Of a stretch of DNA of 29,649 bases, positions 7,659 through 14,481 are shown in pieces. Origin of the DNA: Dehalococcoidia bacterium (GTDB lineage Bacteria > Chloroflexota > Dehalococcoidia > UBA3495); assembly GCA_002730485.1 (NCBI GenBank), contig PCAH01000184.1:1-29649 (forward strand). Direction: 5' to 3'. Both the position numbers and the translations under genes were made by a program. The stretch's first letter is position 1. The number at the start of each line of letters is the position of its first letter. The notes under the pieces are model-generated. The model ran no database searches, had not been told where the DNA came from, and saw only the letters and a program-made list of their open reading frames with translations.

Positions 7659-8189
7659 ATGCCCCGAGTATCATTGGATTTGGAACTAGCTGGCGATTTG
7701 GCAGTCGCAAAATCCGACGGATGGAGATTCGCCCCTGGCATGGTCCCCGGTGAGCCGAACCAGGGATTGGTCGCCGAGATGGGTGACAGCCCAGCCCGCT
7801 TGGCCGACTACGACGACTCTGCCTGGGAAAAGAACGCAGACATCCAAGAGCGTCACTCCGTTGGATTTACCTTCGCCTGGTACCGCGTCAAGGTCACCAT
7901 TCCCGAAGAGGTAAAGGGCGAGAAGGTCGCCGGTGGCCGCGTCTGGTTCGAGACCAACGTCGATAACTACGGCGAAGTCTTCGTCGATGGCAATATCGAC
8001 CGAGATAAATGGGTGGTGACCGGCAACAACACTCCCAAGCGCATCTTGATCGAAGACCCGGCAGTTCCCGGAACGTCCCACACCATCGCGGTTCTGGTGG
8101 CCAACGCCCCGTTGGGCGCGCCGGTAGGTTCCATCTTTATGAGGTACGCCACACTGGCGTTTGAGCCTGCCCCTGGTTCAGCCAGCTAG
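7659..8189 (+). CDS. Small galactose-binding-like (jelly-roll) protein of unknown function
   Basis: A 176-residue protein without signal peptide or membrane segment. Motifs such as GWRFAPG, YDDSAWEK, GFTFAWYRVKVTIP and GRVWFETNVDNYGEVFVDG recall the N-terminal galactose-binding-like beta-sandwich of family 2 glycoside hydrolases, where a D-x-x-W segment precedes an aromatic -WYR strand and a V-x-V-DG hairpin. No catalytic domain is attached, so it is probably a stand-alone binding or structural protein rather than an enzyme. AGGAG precedes the ATG, and the gene starts 24 bp after the second dienelactone hydrolase. I do not recognise a named family with certainty; the fold assignment rests on motif resemblance. 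Confidence 0.75.
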   Translation: MPRVSLDLELAGDLAVAKSDGWRFAPGMVPGEPNQGLVAEMGDSPARLADYDDSAWEKNADIQERHSVGFTFAWYRVKVTIPEEVKGEKVAGGRVWFETNVDNYGEVFVDGNIDRDKWVVTGNNTPKRILIEDPAVPGTSHTIAVLVANAPLGAPVGSIFMRYATLAFEPAPGSAS

Positions 8190-8217
8190 TCTTAACCAGT
8201 CAATAAGCTGACCAATT

Positions 8218-8248
8218 CCGGCCGGTGCCCTTTGAGGCTACCGGCCGG
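8218..8248 (+). promoter_or_regulatory. Strong hairpin upstream of the selenoprotein gene
   Basis: CCGGCCGGT (8218-8226) pairs perfectly with ACCGGCCGG (8240-8248) across a 13-nt loop, 12 nt before the GGAGG ribosome-binding site at 8260-8264. It is followed by TTAAATATTA, a poor U tract, so an mRNA stabiliser, partial attenuator or processing site is as likely as a terminator. Confidence 0.5.
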
Positions 8249-8268
8249 TTAAATATTACGGAGGCCCC

Positions 8269-9753
8269 ATGAGCAGTGGTTCCTATGCCGGAAAGTTGGC
8301 CGCACCCGCGTTCCCAGACGACCTGGAGTGGGTCAACACTGACCGCCCGCTGACCATGCAGGAACTTCAGGGCAAGATAGTGATCTTGGATTTCTGGACC
8401 TATTGTTGAATCAACTGCGCCCATATATTCCCGCAGTTGCGGAAACTGGAAAAGAAGTACGCCAACGAACTGGTGGTGGTTGGAGTCCACTCGGCAAAAT
8501 TCCCCAATGAGAAAGACTCCGGAAACCTGCACAATGCTGTCCGTCGTTACCAACTGGAACACCCGGTGATCAACGACGGGCGGTTCCAAGTTTGGCAGCA
8601 GTACTCCTGTCGGGCCTGGCCCACACTGATGTTCATTGACCCGCAAGGGAATGTCATCGGCAAACACGAAGGCGAGATGTCCTTCGACCAGATCGACGGG
8701 CTGATTAGCCAGATGGTCACTGAATTCGACGCCACCGGAACCCTGAGCCACGACCCGCTCCCCACCACTTTCCAAGAATCAGAAGACACATCTCTAAGCT
8801 TTCCGGGCAAAGTCCTGGCCGAAGGCAACTCAGACCGCCTGTTCATCTCGGACACCAACCACAACCGGATAATCGTCACATCATTGGACGGCGCGCTAAA
8901 GCAGATCATCGGCAGCGGTGAAGAAGCTCTCACGGACGGCCCTGTGGCCAGTTCGGCCTTCAACCACCCACAAGGGCTCGCCTTGGAAGGCGAGACCCTC
9001 TACGTGGCCGACACGGAGAACCACGCCATACGCAAAGTCGACTTGACTGCTGGAACGGTGGAGACCATTGCAGGCAATGGAGAGCAGGGTCACAACAGGG
9101 ACGGCCGCCGCCCCGCCCGAAGTACGGAGCTATGTTCTCCCTTTGACCTGATTCAGCACAACGGAATCCTCTACATTGCCATGGCCGGGATTCACCAACT
9201 GTGGTCGTTGGACCTGAATGAAGGACTCGCTGGTCCATTCGCCGGAAACGGAGGAGAGGCCATCACCGACGGTCCGTTAGCTTCCGCCCAGTTGGCGCAG
9301 CCATGCGGAATAACAACGGACGGTGTGAAGCTCTACTTTGCCGACAGCGAGACCAGTTCCATACGATCTGCGGATATAGACCCGACCGGAAACGTACGCA
9401 CCGTCGTCGGCCTTGACCTGTTTGTCTTCGGCGACGCAGATGGCTCCGACCACAATGTCCGCCTGCAGCACCCCATCGGCATCACCCAATATGACGGTGT
9501 CCTCTACATCACCGACACCTACAACCACAAGATCAAGAGGGTGTTGCCGGTCACCCGCAGCGCATTCACCGTGTTGGGCACCGGTTCAGCAGGACACACT
9601 GACGGACCGGCGTTACAGTCCCAATTCTCCGAGCCCAGCGGCATCAGTTTCGCCAACGGCAAGATGTACATAGCCGACACCAACAACCACGTGATACGCG
9701 TAGCCGACATAGATTCCGGAGAGGTTTCTACGTTGGAGATACCGGGACTTTAG
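8269..9753 (+). CDS. Thioredoxin-fold/NHL-repeat protein, predicted selenoprotein (Sec47 encoded by UGA at 8407-8409)
   Basis: Read with TGA 8407-8409 as selenocysteine, this is a 494-residue protein of the thioredoxin plus NHL-propeller family (NHLRC2-like). Residues about 1-160 form a TlpA/thioredoxin-like domain: WVNTDRPLT, then FWTYC-Sec-INC (Cys46, Sec47, Cys50), GVHSAKFPNEKD, and the cis-proline motif RAWPT (117-119). Residues about 175-494 are NHL repeats, with recurring D-T-x-N-H-x-I strands (e.g. 194-202). Family members have FWTYCCINC, so the TGA replaces exactly the cysteine that forms the CxxC pair. The frame is open for 46 codons before the TGA and 447 after it, in conserved sequence. 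Start ATG 8269 has GGAGG 4 nt upstream. A later TTG (8437) would delete the active site. Role: probably thiol-disulfide redox; substrate unknown. A nonsense mutation or sequencing error remains possible. Confidence 0.85.
8428..8451 (+). promoter_or_regulatory. Candidate bacterial SECIS hairpin
   Basis: CAGTT (8434-8438) pairs with AACTG (8444-8448) around the loop GCGGA (8439-8443). Below a 3-nt bulge (8431-8433), TTC (8428-8430) pairs with GAA (8449-8451). The apical loop begins with G and starts 29 nt after the UGA, within the usual bacterial SECIS window. A competing perfect stem, AACTGCG (8413-8419) with CGCAGTT (8432-8438), has a loop without an early G. No folding program was run. Confidence 0.5.
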
Positions 9754-9794
9754 CTACAACACAGCCTCGCCATCGCCACAGGAGTGGTGTAACC

Positions 9795-9930
9795 GTAGGC
9801 GCGGGTTTTTAACCCGCCTTGCTTGCCCAAGGATGGGTTGTGGCAACAGTGGTGCTTCTGATTAGTGCCTGCCGAATATCTCTGGACGTTGGCATCCCAG
9901 AGCCAGGGTGGGTTGGAAACCCACGCCTAC
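9795..9930. repeat. 136-bp element with 24-nt palindromic terminal inverted repeats
   Basis: The left end (9795-9818) and the reverse complement of the right end (9907-9930) agree at 20 of 24 positions, both opening GTAGGCG. Each end is also a hairpin: GCGGGTT-ttt-AACCCGC at 9801-9817 and GTGGGTT-gga-AACCCAC at 9908-9924. A C-G pair in the left stem is replaced by a T-A pair in the right, a compensatory change. The 88-bp centre has no open frame of note. It fills the gap between the convergent selenoprotein and prmC genes and looks like a miniature or REP-type repeat; no transposase is present. Confidence 0.65.
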
Positions 9931-9942
9931 GTGGTTAGGTTG

Positions 9943-10806
9943 TTACTCGGGTTTTTGGCGGTGGATCACTAGGATGCGGTCCATTCCGGCCAGGTCTTTC
10001 TCAACGTCGGTTGAACCATTAGGGAAGTGTTGGAGGGCAAGTTCCGTAACTATCGGGATCTGCTCTGGGTCCATCTCCAGCAGCATGATTCCATGCTCCT
10101 TGAGTTTGTCTTCGGCCTGTACCAATAGGCGTCGAATCAGATCCAACCCATCGGCACCACCGTCCAGCGCCCGAATTGGCTCTTTTTGGACCTCAGGTTG
10201 CAGCGTTGGTATTCGGTCTGTGGGGATATAGGGGAGGTTGGCCACAACCAGGTCGACCGGCTCCGGTACAGCGTCCAGAAGGTCGCCAATGGCAAGGGTC
10301 ACCCGGTCACCGACGCCATGGGCCCTTATGTTATAAGCCGCCACATCCAGAACTTCGTCGGCAACGTCCACTGCGAATATCCGGCCCATCGGGAGATGTA
10401 TGGCCAGGTTGATGGCTATGGCTCCGCTGCCGGTGCCAACATCCGCGATGGTCAGGTCGGTTGACTCCATGCCCATCATCGCCATGAACAGGGTGTGCTC
10501 CACCAGTCCCTCTGACTCGGGGCGGGGGATGAGTACCGCCGGCGTCAGCACGACGTTGATGCCGTAGAACTCCCGCTGTCCAAGGATGTAGGCCAGTGGT
10601 TCACGGGTGTAGCGTCGCTCCAGAAGTTCGTCCAAAGCAGCCTGCTGTTGCCCAGTAACCTCGGTCTCTTGCTCGGCGAAGATGGCTTGGCGGGGCATAC
10701 GCATGACGTTCATCACTAGGACTTCCGCCTCAAGTCGAGCGTCGGGTATCGCTGCGGCTTCCAGTTTTTGATGTGTATCTTGAATGACGGTACGAAGCAC
10801 TGCCAT
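9943..10806 (-). CDS. prmC: Peptide chain release factor N5-glutamine methyltransferase
   Basis: SAM-dependent enzyme of 287 residues that methylates the glutamine of the GGQ motif in release factors. The N-terminal helical domain (about 1-75) is followed by a Rossmann methyltransferase domain with ADVGTGSGAIAINLA (from 121). The substrate-binding loop is Asn190-Leu-Pro-Tyr193, where most PrmC proteins have NPPY; the flanking LIPRPESE is close to the usual LIPRPETE. It lies 99 bp downstream of prfA on the same strand, the classic prfA-prmC pairing, which supports the name. The ribosome-binding site is weak (AGGAT about 12 nt before the ATG). Its 3' end faces the 9795-9930 repeat. Confidence 0.93.
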   Translation of the reverse strand: MAVLRTVIQDTHQKLEAAAIPDARLEAEVLVMNVMRMPRQAIFAEQETEVTGQQQAALDELLERRYTREPLAYILGQREFYGINVVLTPAVLIPRPESEGLVEHTLFMAMMGMESTDLTIADVGTGSGAIAINLAIHLPMGRIFAVDVADEVLDVAAYNIRAHGVGDRVTLAIGDLLDAVPEPVDLVVANLPYIPTDRIPTLQPEVQKEPIRALDGGADGLDLIRRLLVQAEDKLKEHGIMLLEMDPEQIPIVTELALQHFPNGSTDVEKDLAGMDRILVIHRQKPE

Positions 10807-10905
10807 GGGCGTATTTCTATCCTATCGGGGCAAATCAAATATCAGAGGCCGAAGGGTTGCGCGGATGTAGAAACCGCCAGGGCAATCAGGGCGCGAGTCC
10901 ACCGC

Positions 10906-11985
10906 TTAGGTGGTTGTTTCGGCTAAGAGACGCTCTTCTTCCCAGGCACTCAGGCGATCAAACATGTCTTCTAAGCCGCCGTCCATCAGGCGTGGGATGC
11001 CGTGGAAGTTTACATTGCTGCGGTGGTCAGTGACCCGGTCTTGAGAGTAGTTGTAGGTGCGAATCTTCTCGGAGCGTTCAGCTCCGGCCACCTGGGAACG
11101 ACGGGCTTCGCTCTCCTCAGAGTCCTTCCGCTCCTGTTCTGCTTCATATAGCCGGGAGCGCAGCATGGACATGGCACGTTCTTTGTTCTTGTGTTGTGAA
11201 CGCTCATCCTGACAGACAACTGTCAAACCGCTGGGTTCGTGAACGATACGGACGGCCGTCGCCACCTTGTTCACGTTCTGGCCACCATGCCCCCCGGCGT
11301 GGAAGATATCGATCCTTAGTTCATTGGGATCGACTTTGAGTTCAACTTCATCAACCACCGGAAGTACCACAACGGTAGCTGTCGAGGTGTGGATTCTACC
11401 CTGGGTCTCGGTGGTGGGAATTCGCTGTACTCGGTGGACGCCGCTCTCAAACTTCATGCGACTGAAGACGCCCTTGCCTTCAATCTGGAAAACGATCTTG
11501 TTGAAGCCACCTACTTCTGTAGGGTTGGAATCCATGACTTCCACATTCCAGCCCTGGTTGATGGCGTAGCGTGAATAGGCGCGGTACAGGTCGGCGGCGA
11601 AAATCCCGGCTTCGCCTCCGCCGGTGCCGGCACGGACTTCAACGATCACATCCCGTTCGTCGTTGGGATTCTGGGGGAGCAGGGCCACCCGTAAAGACTG
11701 GGTAAGCTCTTCCAGTTTTTCCTCGGCTTCGGCCATCTCTTCTTTGGCCATGGTGACCAGTTCTGCGTCGGAGCCATCCCGCACCAAGGACTCAAGGTCT
11801 TCTATCTCTTCCGACAACGCCTTGTACTTTTCGCCGATGACAACCAAGTTTTCCAAGGATGCTCGTTCTCGGGCTAAGACCTGAACCTGGCCGAAATCGG
11901 CCGCAATTTCAGGGTCTCCCATGGACTCTTCAATCTCATGGTAACGTTTGATGACCGGGTCTAGTTTGTCGAGCATGCTGACCAT
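10906..11985 (-). CDS. prfA: Peptide chain release factor 1
   Basis: Class I release factor of 359 residues that reads UAA and UAG and triggers peptidyl-tRNA hydrolysis. The stop-codon tripeptide Pro190-Thr-Thr192, in the RIPTTETQGRIHTS context, is of the RF1 P-x-T type, not the SPF of RF2. The catalytic Gly234-Gly235-Gln236 lies in HAGGHGGQNVNK. The helical N-terminal domain (about 1-105) and the HKNKERAM segment are intact. ATG 11985 has AGAAG 7 nt upstream; a second in-frame ATG (11976) has weaker spacing. It forms a unit with prmC. RF1 does not recognise UGA, so it would not compete with selenocysteine insertion at the UGA in 8269-9753; RF2 would. Confidence 0.97.
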   Translation of the reverse strand: MVSMLDKLDPVIKRYHEIEESMGDPEIAADFGQVQVLARERASLENLVVIGEKYKALSEEIEDLESLVRDGSDAELVTMAKEEMAEAEEKLEELTQSLRVALLPQNPNDERDVIVEVRAGTGGGEAGIFAADLYRAYSRYAINQGWNVEVMDSNPTEVGGFNKIVFQIEGKGVFSRMKFESGVHRVQRIPTTETQGRIHTSTATVVVLPVVDEVELKVDPNELRIDIFHAGGHGGQNVNKVATAVRIVHEPSGLTVVCQDERSQHKNKERAMSMLRSRLYEAEQERKDSEESEARRSQVAGAERSEKIRTYNYSQDRVTDHRSNVNFHGIPRLMDGGLEDMFDRLSAWEEERLLAETTT

Positions 11986-12189
11986 AGTTGTACTTCTGTT
12001 TCTAAACGGTTGAGAGATAAACGACGCGATATATTATGGGCGAATCAGGGGTGTCGAATACCGGAATATCATCCCCAGTTTAACTGACAGAATGGGGAGA
12101 AACAAGCACGATTTCGCTATTCCAAGAGGGGTTGGCGTAGGTTATTCAGGGCTGATTCGACCCCCCAGGTAACGACATCTCTTTCAGTT

Positions 12190-12912
12190 TTACCCTTCGG
12201 GTTTCACGCCCCAATGCACCGCTACCGTTCCGAATCCCAGCCGCTTGAACTGGACTTGTTCCAGCCCCAATGTGGACAGTATTTCCGCCAGGCGTTTGGC
12301 CTCAAGGAAATAGTCCACCGATTTTGGCAGATAGGAATAAGCGGATCGGTCTCCGGCTACCAGGCGTCCGATCAGTGGGACGATGCCGTGGAATATGGGT
12401 CTAAAGAGGGCCGACCTTATACCGGGGCTCATGGGAGAGAGCTCAAGTATCGCCACCCGACCGCCGGGTCTGATCACCCTGATCATCTCTGAAAGGGCTT
12501 TCTCGATGCTGGGCATGTTTCGCAGGCTGAACCCCGCCGTGGCACAGGCAAAACTATCGTCGGCGAAGGGGAGCGAGAGGGCATCGCCAGTAATCATCGT
12601 TATAGCGTCGGAAGTGCCAGCGGTTCTTGCCTTGGCGTTGGCCTGGGTAACCATGCCCTGGAGCAGGTCCAGGCCCACGGTGTGTTCCAGGCCGGGACGA
12701 CGGGCCAATTCCATGGCCAGGTCTCCTGTGCCGCAGGAAACATCTATCGCCGAACCACTGAGGTCCTCTGCCGCCAATGCCGCCGTTTGTTTCTTCCAGC
12801 GACGGTGCATCCCCAGGGTCATCAGGTCGTTCATCAGGTCGTAACGACCGGATATCCGGGAGAACAGGTAAGCAACGTAGCGTTGCTTCTCGGCGCCTTG
12901 CAGTTCAGCCAT
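12190..12912 (-). CDS. ubiE: Demethylmenaquinone/2-polyprenyl-benzoquinol methyltransferase (UbiE/MenG)
   Basis: SAM-dependent C-methyltransferase of 240 residues that performs the last methylation in menaquinone synthesis. The family start is clear: YVAYLFSRISGRYDLMNDLMTLGMHRRWKK, with the SAM-binding DVSCGTGDLAMEL (about 58-70), then FACATAGFSLRNM and LELSPM segments and a VAVHWG C-terminus. It overlaps the 3' end of ubiX by 8 bp and is the last gene of the ubiD-ubiA-ubiX-ubiE unit. With no other ubiquinone genes present, demethylmenaquinone is the likelier substrate. About 200 bp separate it from prfA. Confidence 0.93.
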   Translation of the reverse strand: MAELQGAEKQRYVAYLFSRISGRYDLMNDLMTLGMHRRWKKQTAALAAEDLSGSAIDVSCGTGDLAMELARRPGLEHTVGLDLLQGMVTQANAKARTAGTSDAITMITGDALSLPFADDSFACATAGFSLRNMPSIEKALSEMIRVIRPGGRVAILELSPMSPGIRSALFRPIFHGIVPLIGRLVAGDRSAYSYLPKSVDYFLEAKRLAEILSTLGLEQVQFKRLGFGTVAVHWGVKPEG

Positions 12913-13516
12913 TGGATGAAGCCGATTCGCCGTCCGGGCCTTTATATTGCAACCCGTCGGGCATCGTTTGGTCCAAGCCCAGAGCTACAAAAACCTGGGC
13001 CACAACGAAATCCACTATGTCGCTGATACCCTGTGGTTTCAAGTAGAAGGCCGGTTCAGGTGGGACCACCACGGCCCCCATTTGACTGAGCGTCAGCATG
13101 TTATTCAGGTGGATGCTGTGCAAGGGAGACTCCCTGGGAACGAGAACCAGAGGACGCCGTTCCTTGAGGCAAACGTCGGCGCTCCGGAGTAGCAGGTTGC
13201 CAGTTAGGCCGTTGGCCAAAGACGCGATGCTATTCATGCTGGCCGGGATCAACACCATCCCTGATGTGGGATAGGTTCCGCTGGCCACCGGCGCCCGCAG
13301 ATCATTGATGGGGTGATGGACAAACACCGGGTGTTCTTGCCATTCGATCAGAGTGTCATTGAAGTTCTCGCCCATCTCCTCCTGCCAGACCAGGCGTCCA
13401 GCATTTGAGCAGAGGGCCACGGTTGGTATGTCACGGCGCAAGAGGGCATCCACCATGGCTCGGGCCATCACAGAGCCACTGGCTCCGGTTATGCCGACAA
13501 CCACCGGGTCCTTCAT
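12905..13516 (-). CDS. ubiX: Flavin prenyltransferase UbiX (MqnM-like)
   Basis: Enzyme of 203 residues that attaches dimethylallyl to FMN to make prenylated FMN, the cofactor of UbiD decarboxylases. The FMN-binding GITGASGSVMA (8-18) and the RRPLVLVPRESPLHSIHLNNM stretch, typical of the family, are clear; the MGAVVVPPEPAFY segment follows. It starts within a 4-bp ATGA overlap with ubiA and overlaps ubiE by 8 bp, so translation is probably coupled. Its UbiD partner is two genes upstream in the same unit. Confidence 0.94.
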   Translation of the reverse strand: MKDPVVVGITGASGSVMARAMVDALLRRDIPTVALCSNAGRLVWQEEMGENFNDTLIEWQEHPVFVHHPINDLRAPVASGTYPTSGMVLIPASMNSIASLANGLTGNLLLRSADVCLKERRPLVLVPRESPLHSIHLNNMLTLSQMGAVVVPPEPAFYLKPQGISDIVDFVVAQVFVALGLDQTMPDGLQYKGPDGESASSNG

Positions 13517-14403
13517 AGCGCCACCGCCAGGACCGTGAACACAAACAGGACCATGGAGATAACGCTGTTGTACTGGAAAAGGGGCGACCGAAGCTTGGAG
13601 AGGTCGTCGGCCTTGACCAGACTGTTCTCAAGAGCAAGCAGTGCAGTGGCGATGCCCCAGCCGATGAAGTAGTAAAAAGAAAGGTCCAACCAGAATCCCA
13701 AAGCAAGCAGGGCAATCGAAGCAGTCGCATGCATCAATTTGGTCGTCCGCAAAGCTACCGCAACCCCAAAGCGTTTGGGGAAGGAATTGACGCCGTACTT
13801 ACGGTCGAAATCCAGGTCAGCACAGCCGTAGGTGATATCGAAACCACCCGCCCAGAGAGCCACCACCACGGAGAGCAGCACTGGTTCAGGGTCGAGCCTA
13901 CCTGTGACGGCTATCCAGGCCGCAGAAGGGGAGATTGCCAATGCCCAGCCCAGGAAGAAATGACAAGCCCAGGTGTAATACTTGGCGAAGGAATAGCCGA
14001 CCACATAGATAGCTGCCACTGGAGACAAAGCCAATGCGAGGCCGTTTAACTGGGCAGCAGCGAAGAAAAAGACCACACTACCGATCACCATCAGTCCAAA
14101 AACCTCGCCGGGCTTCAGGAGTCCTGTGGGTAGATGGCGATTTGCGGTCCTTGGATTTTGGACGTCTTCTTTCCGGTGCAGGAATCGGTTGGCGGCCATA
14201 CCCAAGGTCCTAACTCCGGTCAGGGCCATGGTGATCCAGATGAAGACACTCCACCCTGGCCAGCCATCTGCGGCCAGGACCATTCCCATGAAGCAGAATG
14301 GCAGGGCGTAGAGAGATTCCCAAATGCGGATGGTGGTGAGGTAACGGGGAACCCTGGTGGCGATGATTCCGGCGGGAGTTGTTATGACACTGGAGGCCGA
14401 CAT
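13513..14403 (-). CDS. ubiA: UbiA family prenyltransferase (probable MqnP-type)
   Basis: Integral membrane prenyltransferase of 296 residues with about 8-9 hydrophobic segments, attaching a polyprenyl chain to an aromatic acid. The second Asp-rich motif is complete: Asp189-x-x-Tyr192 with Asp196 and Asp200 in DITYGCADLDFD. The first motif reads Asn72-Arg-Phe-Leu-His76-Arg-Lys-Glu-Asp80 followed by NPRTANRHLPTG. Position 76 is His where the family normally has a magnesium-binding Asp, a one-base GAC to CAC change. NPRT-x-x-R-x-LP-x-G is typical of the 4-hydroxybenzoate/MqnP group. It starts 78 bp after ubiD and overlaps ubiX by 4 bp. Gene context suggests a 1,4-dihydroxy-6-naphthoate-type substrate; this is inference. 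Confidence 0.9.
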   Translation of the reverse strand: MSASSVITTPAGIIATRVPRYLTTIRIWESLYALPFCFMGMVLAADGWPGWSVFIWITMALTGVRTLGMAANRFLHRKEDVQNPRTANRHLPTGLLKPGEVFGLMVIGSVVFFFAAAQLNGLALALSPVAAIYVVGYSFAKYYTWACHFFLGWALAISPSAAWIAVTGRLDPEPVLLSVVVALWAGGFDITYGCADLDFDRKYGVNSFPKRFGVAVALRTTKLMHATASIALLALGFWLDLSFYYFIGWGIATALLALENSLVKADDLSKLRSPLFQYNSVISMVLFVFTVLAVAL

Positions 14404-14481
14404 GATGATTATCTTCTCACATCACCACGAAAAACGGGACCATTGGTATCCTTGCTGACATTAGAACCCGGTAGACCGAGG

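Noticed and set aside
8407..8409. TGA as a nonsense mutation or assembly error making the gene a pseudogene
   Set aside because: It sits on the exact redox cysteine of the family, the frame is otherwise intact on both sides, and a SECIS-like stem follows. It is still possible and only reads or homologs can rule it out.
8437..9753. Gene start at TTG 8437
   Set aside because: It would remove the whole thioredoxin active site (FWTYC-Sec-INC) and has no ribosome-binding site; ATG 8269 has GGAGG and family-like sequence.
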